A DNA stretch of 32,974 bases, from positions 1 through 32,974 of the forward strand of contig NZ_JAFAVV010000476.1 in assembly GCF_019242285.1 (NCBI RefSeq). The letters run 5' to 3'. The stretch comes from Bradyrhizobium sp. (lineage in GTDB: Bacteria > Pseudomonadota > Alphaproteobacteria > Rhizobiales > Xanthobacteraceae). The position numbers and the translations under genes were made by a program. This document shows, in pieces, positions 23,420 through 30,263 of the stretch. The first letter of the stretch is position 1, and each line of letters begins with the position of its first letter. The notes under the pieces were generated by a model, which was given only the letters and a program-made list of their open reading frames with translations, searched no databases and was not told where the DNA came from.

Positions 23420-23806
23420 ATGCACGAGAACCCTGCCGTCGAACCCCTGCTCGAAGCCGTCGAGCGCTATTTCGCGCTGATGTATGACAACGACGTCTCG
23501 CGCTTCGATGCCGTGTTTGCGCCGAGCGCGCAGTTGCATGGACTCCGCGAGGGCGAATTGAAGCTCATCCCCGCCGCCGTCTATCGCAACAACCTCGCCG
23601 CGCGCCCCTCGCCGCAATCGAAGAACGCGCCGCGGCTGCAAGAGGTGCTGCTGGTCGATTTCGCCTCGCCCACGCAGGCCATGGTCAAGGTCCGGGTCCG
23701 CATCAATGACCAGCAATATCTCGACTATCTCGCCTGGCACTGCATCGACGGCACCTGGCGCATCACGGCGAAATCATTCCATGTCGAACGGACATACGAG
23801 GCGTAG
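23420..23806 (+). CDS. NTF2-like (SnoaL/lumazine-binding-like) protein
   Basis: The 128-residue protein shows the NTF2-like pattern: an N-terminal helix (LLEAVERYFALMYDNDVSRF), then FAPSAQLHG, and a C-terminal sheet with QEVLLVDFASPTQAMVKVRV, YLDYLAWHCIDGTWRI and AKSFHVE. Relatives of this length are often annotated as nuclear transport factor 2 family or putative lumazine-binding proteins; no enzyme activity is assigned. It is cytoplasmic. The ATG at 23420 has CGGAG upstream at a good distance. The stop codon is formed by the first bases of repeat A copy 2. It is divergent from the Lrp-type gene and may be its target. Confidence 0.82.
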   Translation: MHENPAVEPLLEAVERYFALMYDNDVSRFDAVFAPSAQLHGLREGELKLIPAAVYRNNLAARPSPQSKNAPRLQEVLLVDFASPTQAMVKVRVRINDQQYLDYLAWHCIDGTWRITAKSFHVERTYEA

Positions 23807-23954
23807 GGTGGGCGAAGGCGCCGACGCGACGATGCTTCGCATCGCGCGGAGCGACGTGCCCACCATTGTATCGACGACATCGCTTTAGAGGGTGGGCACG
23901 CTTCTATCTTTGTAGGCAAGCTTCTGTGCAAGTGGCCGATTAGCCCACCCTACC
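23803..23954 (-). repeat. Dispersed ~150 bp palindromic repeat, family A copy 2
   Basis: Read on the minus strand it begins gtagggtgggctaatcggcc and ends in gcccaccctacg, matching copy 1 at 11879-12030 over its whole length, including the central gtgcccacc / ggtgggcac arms and gcgatgcgaagcatcg. It occupies the whole space between convergent genes. Its outer edge supplies the TAG of the NTF2-like gene. Confidence 0.9.
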
Positions 23955-23956
23955 GA

Positions 23957-25219
23957 TCATGACGCTACCAGCGCCAGCCGCGTGCGGGCCCGCCACAGCA
24001 GCATCAGCACGATGCCGATATTGAGCACGTTCCAGGCCACGCCGTTGGCAAAGGCCGCGGCGTAGGAGCCGGTGGCGTCGAAGATGACGCCGGAGACCCA
24101 GCCGCCGAACGACATGCCGAACACGGAGGCGAAGATCACGATGCCGACGCGGGTGGCCGCCTCGCGCGCCGGCATCGCCTCGCGCACGATGATGGCATAG
24201 CTCGGCACGATGCCGCCCTGGAACAGGCCGAACATGCCCGAGATCAGATAGAGCGAGGTGAGGCTGTCGAAGACCAAATAGAACAGCAGCGCGAAGGCTT
24301 GCGCGACCGAGCCGATCAGGAGCGTGCGCAGGCCGCCGATCCGGTCGGCGAGCAGGCCCGAGCCGATGCGGCTGATGATGCCGAACCCCATCATCAGCGA
24401 CAGCATCTCGGCGCCGCGCGCCACGCCGTAGCCGAGATCGCCGCAATAGGCGACGATGTGGACCTGCGGCATCGCCATCGCCACGCAGCAGGCGATGCCG
24501 GCGATGCAGAGCAGCACGGTCAGCGCATTGGTCGAAATCCCGAGGTTGACGCGCGGCGGCGGGGCGTTGGCGTGATCATGCAGCGCGGTCTTGCCGATGG
24601 TCGCCCGCAGCACCAGCAGCAGCAGCGTCATCGTGACCGTGCAGAACAGGCCGATCGCTATGTGGGTGGTGCGCCAGCCCGCCGACTCCAGGCCCCAATT
24701 GACCACCGGCGGCCAAATCATGCCGGCGACGTAGTTGCCGCTGGCGACGACGGTTACCGCAAAACCGCGATAGCGCTCGAACCAGTGCGACGCCTCCGCC
24801 ATCAGGGGCGCAAAGGTCGCCGAAGTCCCGAGCCCGATGAAGAAATAGACGGCAATGAACTGCCACAACGCGGTGGAGAGCCCGGCGAGCACGAAGGCTA
24901 CGCCGAGAAAGGCGATGCTGAGCGCCATCGCCATGACGATGCCGAACCGGTCGGTGATCCTCCCTGTGACGACGCCGCCGAGGCCAAAGCCCATCATGAG
25001 CATGGTGAAGGCCAGCGACACCGCGCCGCGGCTGGCCGCGAATTCGGCCTGCACCACCGGCAGCACCACGACCACCGCCCACATGCCGACAGCCCCGATC
25101 GAGGCAATCATCACGGCCAGAGCCAGCCGGGCCCAGGCCTGGCGGGAATCGGGGGTGAAGGCGGGGCGTTTTGGGAATCGATCGGCTGGGGCGTGCACGG
25201 GCGCAAATTCTCCGCTCAT
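23957..25219 (-). CDS. MFS transporter
   Basis: The 420-residue protein has about twelve hydrophobic spans in two halves joined by a polar loop (ATIGKTALHDHANAPPPRVN). The loop between spans 2 and 3 carries GVVTGRITDRFGIV, the major facilitator motif, and the second half repeats it as RIGSGLLADRIGGL. The family resembles oxalate/formate- or monocarboxylate-type MFS carriers of alphaproteobacteria, but the substrate is not readable. The ATG at 25219 has only a weak ribosome site. It is convergent with the NTF2-like gene, with repeat A copy 2 between, and is divergent from the decayed copper-binding gene. It seems to be transcribed alone. Confidence 0.88.
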   Translation of the reverse strand: MSGEFAPVHAPADRFPKRPAFTPDSRQAWARLALAVMIASIGAVGMWAVVVVLPVVQAEFAASRGAVSLAFTMLMMGFGLGGVVTGRITDRFGIVMAMALSIAFLGVAFVLAGLSTALWQFIAVYFFIGLGTSATFAPLMAEASHWFERYRGFAVTVVASGNYVAGMIWPPVVNWGLESAGWRTTHIAIGLFCTVTMTLLLLVLRATIGKTALHDHANAPPPRVNLGISTNALTVLLCIAGIACCVAMAMPQVHIVAYCGDLGYGVARGAEMLSLMMGFGIISRIGSGLLADRIGGLRTLLIGSVAQAFALLFYLVFDSLTSLYLISGMFGLFQGGIVPSYAIIVREAMPAREAATRVGIVIFASVFGMSFGGWVSGVIFDATGSYAAAFANGVAWNVLNIGIVLMLLWRARTRLALVAS

Positions 25220-25290
25220 TGCCTAAGGGTCAACCCACAAGGCCGTCGGATTAGGCATGCAGTGTGCAGCGCCGCAAACGACTGTTTTGA

Positions 25291-25551
25291 CCCAGCCTGT
25301 CGATCGGCGCGGCGACCGCGTAGGACAAGGCCATCAATGGCGAGGTCAAGAAGATCGACGAACGCGCCGGCAAGATCACGCTCAAGCACGGCCCGGCGCC
25401 GAGCCTCGGCATGGATGCCGGCATGACCATGGTCTACCGCGTCAAGGACCCCGCCATGCTCAAGCAGGTCAGGGCCGGCGACAAGGTGACGTTCGAGGCC
25501 GAGGAAGGCAACAACGGCATCGTCGTCACCAAATTGACCAAGGCGAAATAG
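25291..25551 (+). pseudogene. CusF-like copper-binding protein remnant
   Basis: One frame encodes a nearly complete CusF/PF11604-type domain: AINGEVKKIDERAGKITLKH, then GMDAGMTMVYRVKDPAML with the Met-rich metal site, and VTKLTKAK before a TAG at 25549. Just upstream an in-frame TAG (25321-25323) follows SLSIGAATA, which resembles the end of a signal peptide; a TGA (25288-25290) precedes that. Restoring TAG to CAG would give ATAQDKAING, the expected cleavage region. The start codon and most of the signal peptide are gone, so the gene cannot make an exported protein as read. In functional relatives the domain carries Cu(I)/Ag(I) in the periplasm. Confidence 0.75.
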
Positions 25552-25599
25552 GGCTCCGCGGCGTGAAGCCCGCGCCCCCCTCTCGGTCCGGCGGCTGCC

Positions 25600-25971
25600 G
25601 TGTTCGGTCTGCCTTTCCCGTATATCCAGTGGGGCGGCGTCTCGTCGCTCGAATATGACTTCATGCCGCTGGCGTATGCCTTCAACATTCTCGCCCTGCT
25701 CGGGCTTTTCTGGCCGTTGACCAGGATGCTCCTCCGGTCCTTCGGCGGGAGATGGAGCGGCATCCGGCCTGCTCTGGGTGCAGCCGGTCTCGTTCTCGCG
25801 CTTGTGGTGTCAGCCGGCGTCGCATTGCTGATCGATAGCGGAGCCTGGCCAACGGCGTACGTCAGCCTGTATGGGCAGGATATGTATTTCGACCTTCGGC
25901 CGCTCCGACTCACGCTCAACGACCTGCACTATGAGTGCACACCGTCCCAGGCATGGTTTCCACATCGCTGA
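25600..25971 (+). CDS. Small membrane protein of unknown function, possibly N-terminally truncated
   Basis: The 123-residue frame has two long hydrophobic segments (about 22-44, FMPLAYAFNILALLGLFWPL, and about 58-80, PALGAAGLVLALVVSAGVAL) and a polar C-terminus. I do not recognise the family. The only start is GTG at 25600, without a clear ribosome site, and the chain opens abruptly with FGLPFPYIQWGG, which looks like the end of a first membrane segment rather than a true N-terminus. The decayed CusF-like gene just upstream suggests a deletion in this interval that may have removed the start. Expression is doubtful. Confidence 0.5.
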   Translation: MFGLPFPYIQWGGVSSLEYDFMPLAYAFNILALLGLFWPLTRMLLRSFGGRWSGIRPALGAAGLVLALVVSAGVALLIDSGAWPTAYVSLYGQDMYFDLRPLRLTLNDLHYECTPSQAWFPHR

Positions 25972-26005
25972 GTCCAGATCGCAGCCCCGGCAAGGCGTGA
26001 TGCCA

Positions 26006-26767
26006 TCATGTTGCATCTACGGCCTTCGGCCTTGGCGTCGACCTGGTGGCGGACTTGGTGCGAATGCGGAGCGATCCCCCTTTCGGACGATCGATCTCGA
26101 ACGCGTTGGTCTTGCGCACCAGATCGCTCAGCTTGCGAAAGCCGAATGTTCGCGGATCGAAGTCGGACGCCAGATTGGCAAGCTGGGTTCCGACCACGCC
26201 CAAAGGCACCCACCCGTCCTCGCTCTCCATCTGTGTCATGACCTTCATGAGGATGGGCGTGGCCGCGCTGGGAGGCTGAAGGGGTTTTGAGCTCGCGGCG
26301 GCATCCTGGCTGTGCGCAGAGCCGGCCAGCAGGTTCTCGGTGTACACGAACCTGCGGCAGGCCTGGCGGAAGCTCTCCGGCGTCTTCTGCTCGCCGAACC
26401 CGAAGACATCGATGCCCTGCTCGCGGATGCGGGCGGCGAGGCGGGTGAAATCGCTGTCCGAGGACACCAGGCAGAAGCCGTCGAACCGGCCGCTGTGAAG
26501 CAGGTCCATGGCATCGATGACCAGCGTGATGTCGGAGGCATTCTTTCCGGTGGTGTAGGCGAACTGCTGTTGAGGGATGATGGCATGTTTCGACAGCGTG
26601 TCGGCCCAGCCCTTCGAGCGGGCATTCGAGAAATCGCCGTAGATGCGGCGAACGCTCGCCTCTCCGATCTTCGCGATCTCCTCGAACAGTCCATCTGCGA
26701 TCTTGGCGGATGCATTATCCGCATCGATCAGAACAGCGAGACGAGGCGAGCGGAGTTCGGACGGCAT
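26006..26767 (-). CDS. NYN-domain (LabA-like) protein with C-terminal OST-HTH/LOTUS domain
   Basis: The 253-residue protein has an N-terminal PIN-like NYN domain (about 8-145). The acidic residues expected for a metal-dependent RNase are present: Asp15 and Asp17 in LIDADNAS, an acidic pair in VIDAMDLL, and SSDSDF. A Pro/Ala-rich linker leads to a C-terminal OST-HTH/LOTUS domain (about 175-240: MESEDGWVPLGVVGTQL; TFGFRKLSDLVRK), an RNA-binding module. It is cytoplasmic and probably cleaves or binds RNA; its target is unknown. The ATG at 26767 has GGGAG upstream; the open frame extends further but that part shows no conservation I recognise. The 211 bp to the next gene's end shows no other feature. 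Confidence 0.85.
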   Translation of the reverse strand: MPSELRSPRLAVLIDADNASAKIADGLFEEIAKIGEASVRRIYGDFSNARSKGWADTLSKHAIIPQQQFAYTTGKNASDITLVIDAMDLLHSGRFDGFCLVSSDSDFTRLAARIREQGIDVFGFGEQKTPESFRQACRRFVYTENLLAGSAHSQDAAASSKPLQPPSAATPILMKVMTQMESEDGWVPLGVVGTQLANLASDFDPRTFGFRKLSDLVRKTNAFEIDRPKGGSLRIRTKSATRSTPRPKAVDAT

Positions 26768-26978
26768 GACGTATCTCCCGGAAAGGTGGTGATCTAAGCA
26801 GAAATTCCGGGACACCGCGATGGTGCAGGGCCATCCGATCGAACGGGCCAACGCATTCTCAACCGCTATTGCAAACTGGGTTGGGTGGGTTAGGGACCGG
26901 GATCGAGATGTCGCCACCCGATCAGACGCGGCCATGACGGGGGATAAATCGACGCCCACGTGATGGGGGCCATGGACG

Positions 26979-28757
26979 TCAGAACACCCACACCTCGACG
27001 CGCCGGTTCTTGTCGAGGCCCTCATCATTCGAATTGCAGGCAACCGGCGCGGCCGCCCCGTATCCCGCCACGACAGCCGGATTGACATTGCGCTGACGCA
27101 GCGCCTTGGCGACCACTTCGGCACGCACTTGAGAAAGCGCGCTGTTGCGTGCCGGCGTGCCACGGGAATCCGAGAAACCGAGAAGCGCGATACGGCGACC
27201 GTGAGTCTTGCCGCTCTCGACGAAATCCGCAAGACGGTTGATGTCGCGGATGGCGCGCGAATCGAGCTCGGATCTGCCGATCCTGAAGCGAAAGGTGATG
27301 CTGAGCCGGACCCCGTTTCCTGCGCCCTGGCGGAAGCTGGCAAAGAGCTTGGGATCGCCGCGATCCCGGGCCGGCAGCGCAAGGCGCTCCGTGACGTAGT
27401 CCTTCGACGAGAGTTCGGGCAGCAGGCTCACGAATCCCTTGCCGTCGACGGCCCGCTGGGCAGCCGCGGAAAGAGCGAATTCGACGAACTGGCCGACTTC
27501 GCGATTTTCCTCATGATTGCTGACATACAGGAAAAGCCGACGAGACAAGGGATATTCCTCGGTTTTCACCGCGAAGGCCGAGGGCGCGAAGCTGAGACCG
27601 CAATCGGTCTTGATCGAGACCGCCTTCGCATCCCGCAGATAGGCAAAGCCCGCAAATCCGATGCCGTTCGGATCATTTGCCACCGCATCGGAGAGCTGTT
27701 CGCTGCTTTCGTAGCGCGCGGCCGACGCAACGAGCTTGCGATCCTTCAGGACCAGCGTTTTGAACGTGTCCCATGTTCCCGACTTGTTGTCGCGGGCGTA
27801 GACATTGATGCGACCCGGTTGTCCGCCGAGCTGCGACCAGTCCGCGACGGCACCGGAGAAGATCGCGGCGATGTCGGAGAGCGACAACTCGGTCACGGCG
27901 TTGCCCTTGTTGACGAACACGAGAATGCCGTCGAGCGCGATGACGTGCTCCTGGCCGGGACCGTTCGCCTCGCCGAAGCCGATTTGAGCGAGACTGCCGA
28001 CTTCGTCGCTCGTGATCGGGCGCGACATCATGCCGATATCGGCGTCGGCCTTGAGCAGCGCGGTGACTGCCGTCGCCGAACCATGACTGGCGACCGAGGC
28101 GCTGAATTCTGCCGACTTGCCGGTCGCCCTCAGCGAAAACTCTTCCTCTCCGGGCTTGTCCTCGAGAATGTCGCCGGCGCCGGCAGTCCTTGCGTAAAGC
28201 CTGAGCAGCTCCGGCACGAGCTCCGCCCCGATCGTGTTCGAGCCGGCGAAACGCAGCGCATCGATCGAGCGCCTGGGAAGACCATTGGCCAGGGCTGCTC
28301 TCGTCGGCGAAGCGCCCGTCGCGCCCGCGTTCGGCGCAGGCGTCGGCGACGTGTCATCGGCCGCCCGCATTGGGGAAGTTACCGCGGCGGTAACTGAGGA
28401 CGTGACGGAGCGTTCCAGCTCGGAGAGTTTGTTATGGACGGCGGCGCAATCCGTCAATCCACCGCTCACCATGCGCTGACCCACGACGATATTCTCGTCG
28501 TAGACTTGCCGTATCGACGAGGCTTCCTCGTTTCTGGTGATGTGGGTGTTGATCAGAGACGAAAACTTGTCGGCGATATCCTTGATGCGCGCGGGTAGTA
28601 TGTTGGTGCAGGCCGAGGCAGAGCCAAGCACGCCTCCGACGTCGACCGCTAGTGCGCGCAAAATATCGAATTTCGATTCGGTTTGCGCGGCGTTTCCGAT
28701 CCCCGACATCGTCATCAGAGCCCCGCCGGCGATGACGAACACAAGCTGCCGCAACAT
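26979..28757 (-). CDS. PstS-like periplasmic binding protein fused to OmpA C-terminal domain
   Basis: The 592-residue protein has a signal peptide (1-24), an N-terminal domain (25-130) with Cys50 and Cys104 that I do not recognise, and a Pro/Thr/Ala-rich linker (131-160). A phosphate-binding-protein-like domain (about 165-450) follows, with RFAGSNTIGAELVPELLRLY, ADIGMMSRPIT, ALDGILVFVN and DNKSGTWDTFK. An OmpA peptidoglycan-binding domain ends it (about 485-592: ITFRFRIGRSELDSRA, LLGFSDSRGTPARNSALS, NRRVEVWVF). It should be anchored to peptidoglycan in the periplasm and may bind phosphate or another oxyanion for storage, sensing or hand-over. No pst permease genes are adjacent. The ATG at 28757 has AGGAG upstream; longer in-frame starts lack a signal peptide at their beginning. 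Confidence 0.87.
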   Translation of the reverse strand: MLRQLVFVIAGGALMTMSGIGNAAQTESKFDILRALAVDVGGVLGSASACTNILPARIKDIADKFSSLINTHITRNEEASSIRQVYDENIVVGQRMVSGGLTDCAAVHNKLSELERSVTSSVTAAVTSPMRAADDTSPTPAPNAGATGASPTRAALANGLPRRSIDALRFAGSNTIGAELVPELLRLYARTAGAGDILEDKPGEEEFSLRATGKSAEFSASVASHGSATAVTALLKADADIGMMSRPITSDEVGSLAQIGFGEANGPGQEHVIALDGILVFVNKGNAVTELSLSDIAAIFSGAVADWSQLGGQPGRINVYARDNKSGTWDTFKTLVLKDRKLVASAARYESSEQLSDAVANDPNGIGFAGFAYLRDAKAVSIKTDCGLSFAPSAFAVKTEEYPLSRRLFLYVSNHEENREVGQFVEFALSAAAQRAVDGKGFVSLLPELSSKDYVTERLALPARDRGDPKLFASFRQGAGNGVRLSITFRFRIGRSELDSRAIRDINRLADFVESGKTHGRRIALLGFSDSRGTPARNSALSQVRAEVVAKALRQRNVNPAVVAGYGAAAPVACNSNDEGLDKNRRVEVWVF

Positions 28758-29212
28758 GTACTTCAGGCTCCTCGGATTGACCGAGTCTTCGGTAGAAAGT
28801 TTTCCCGCGGTGGGCATCGATGGCGCGACGACGCCAAGTCGAAGTCTCCAGCGAAGCTTCTCTTCCGGAGGATGAGTGGTAATACCGAGCCGACGTGAAG
28901 CCGATCTGCCGACGATCGCCGCGGAGGGCACCCGGAGCTACACCAGGGCGGAAGCGATTCTTCATCTGCCATGGAATACCACCTCTAATTGATCGTCTCT
29001 CAATTACCCGTTGCTGTCAAGGATCGGGCGACCTGCGCGTGCACGACAACCTACGCATGTTTCGAACTCCCGAGTTTCGCATGGCCGAGCGCTCGCCTGG
29101 TGCCAGCTAGTCCGAGCGCACCAGGGAGCTCTGTCGCCGGACGAGCGATCTTGGAATCCGAATCTTATCAGCCTCATTCTCAAAACCTCATCCCGAGGAG
29201 CATCGCGCGGCG
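28758..29212. other. Gene-free stretch upstream of PstS/OmpA fusion
   Basis: This 455 bp interval should carry the promoter of the minus-strand PstS/OmpA gene, most likely in the more AT-rich part near 28880-29010. Short frames occur on both strands, but none shows protein-like conservation I recognise. The right side may contain unrecognisable remains of the acyl-CoA ligase pseudogene's front part. Confidence 0.4.
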
Positions 29213-29844
29213 ACATGGCCGGTCGCGTTCATCTCCCCGATGTTTCATGCAATGTCCTGGGGCATGCCCTATTGCGCACCTGCAATGGGCTCGTAGCTGG
29301 TGATGCCCGGACAGAAAGTCGACGGTGAAAGCCTGCACAGATTGTTCGAGCACCACGGCGTCACCTTCGCCAACGGCGTGCCGACCGTCTGGCTCGTCTA
29401 CGTTCAGTACCTGCAAAGCGCGGGCGTGAAGCCGACGACGCTCAATCGTGTGCTGATAGGCGGCACGGCGTGCCCGCGTTCGCTGATCGAGGCGTTGCAG
29501 GATGACTACGGCGTCGAGGTGCTGCATGTCTGGGGCATGACGGAAACGAGCCCGGTCGGGACGCTCTCGAAGGCGCTGCACAAACACAAGAACCTGTCGA
29601 AGACCGAGCAGCGGGACCGACAGGTCAAGCCGGGACGCGCGGTTTTCGGAGTCGAAATCGGCATTCGCGATGGCAACAAGGAGCTGCCGCACGACGGCAA
29701 AGCGTTTGGTGACCTTGTGATCCGCGGCCCCTGGATGAACTTCCGCACGGGGCCACCGGGAAGCTCTTGAAGACGAAGCTGAGGGAGCTCTACGGGAGCC
29801 ACAGGCTCGCCACCGTCGACCGAGCGAAAATGGCTTCAGAGTGA
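29213..29844 (+). pseudogene. Acyl-CoA ligase (AMP-binding, FadD-like) remnant
   Basis: The frame reads TWPVAFISPMFHAMSWGMPY and CAPAMGS, then hits a TAG (29294-29296), then LVMPGQKVDGESLHRLF, GVPTVWLVYVQYLQ, VLIGGTACPRSLIEAL and VLHVWGMTETSPVGTLS to GDLVIRGPWMNF. The order and blocks are those of medium/long-chain acyl-CoA synthetases, including the TEXSP-type motif. After GPWMNF the frame changes: LPHGATGKLLKTKLRELYGS, the C-terminal catalytic Lys region, follows in another frame to TGA 29842-29844. The N-terminal third, the segment between GPW and the C-terminus (about 100 residues) and one Lys-to-stop codon are lost. No active enzyme can be made. Confidence 0.8.
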
Positions 29845-29868
29845 GGGCAAGGAGAAGCACCTCCAAAG

Positions 29869-29890
29869 TCCGTAGGGCGGATTAGCCCTA
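29869..29890 (+). repeat. Short partial copy of family C repeat
   Basis: The string ccgtagggcggattagcccta shares gtagggcggattag with the edges of family C copies at 30165-30244 and 32126-32237. It lies just after the acyl-CoA ligase remnant and next to repeat A copy 3. Confidence 0.5.
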
Positions 29891-29905
29891 CTGGTCATGA
29901 GATCG

Positions 29906-30151
29906 GTAGGGTGGGCTAATCGTACTAAGTCACAAGAAGACTCAAGCCATTGAATCGACTCGTCTTTGTGCAAATATGGTCGTTCCAAAAAGCGAAAGGA
30001 TTTCAACGAGAGCACCACACATGTGACTTAGTACTACTAAGCGACCACATGCACGCAAGTTTGCCACATGAAAGCCGGAGCGTGCCCACCATTCAAAGCC
30101 GTGCCGTTGACATAATGGTGGGCACGGCGCTCCGCGCCTTAGCCCCCCTAC
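29906..30151 (+). repeat. Dispersed palindromic repeat, family A copy 3, split by an insertion
   Basis: It opens gtagggtgggctaa and closes ttagccccccta. After removal of the inserted 29920-30036 element (plus its duplicated CTAA) it matches copies 1 and 2: taagcgaccacatgcacg, agcgtgcccaccatt, atggtgggcacggcgctccg. The right arm has diverged slightly (agccccccta for agcccaccct). Confidence 0.88.
29920..30036. mobile_element. ~117 bp MITE-like element inserted in repeat A copy 3
   Basis: The interval begins tcGTACTAAGTCACA and ends TGTGACTTAGTACta: 13 bp perfect terminal inverted repeats. CTAA stands on both sides (29916-29919 and 30037-30040), while uninterrupted copy 1 reads gggctaagcg once, so the element appears to have duplicated a 4 bp target. 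It has no coding capacity and is visibly richer in A+T than its flanks. It would need a transposase supplied from elsewhere. No second copy occurs in the window. Confidence 0.75.
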
Positions 30152-30164
30152 GGCTCTCCGAAGC

Positions 30165-30244
30165 CCGTGGGGCGGATTAGCCGGAGGCGTAACCCGCCGA
30201 TCGGACGCAGAGTTCGGCGAATTACGCTGCGCTAATCCGCTTAT
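30165..30244 (+). repeat. Dispersed palindromic repeat, family C copy 1
   Basis: The sequence ccgtggggcggattagccgg starts it, followed by aggcgtaacccgccgatcgg, and it ends in gctaatccgctta. A longer copy is at 32126-32237. It lies at the 3' side of the caspase-like gene and fills most of the gap between repeat A copy 3 and that gene's stop. Confidence 0.8.
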
Positions 30245-30263
30245 AGTATGACCGATCAGGTGT

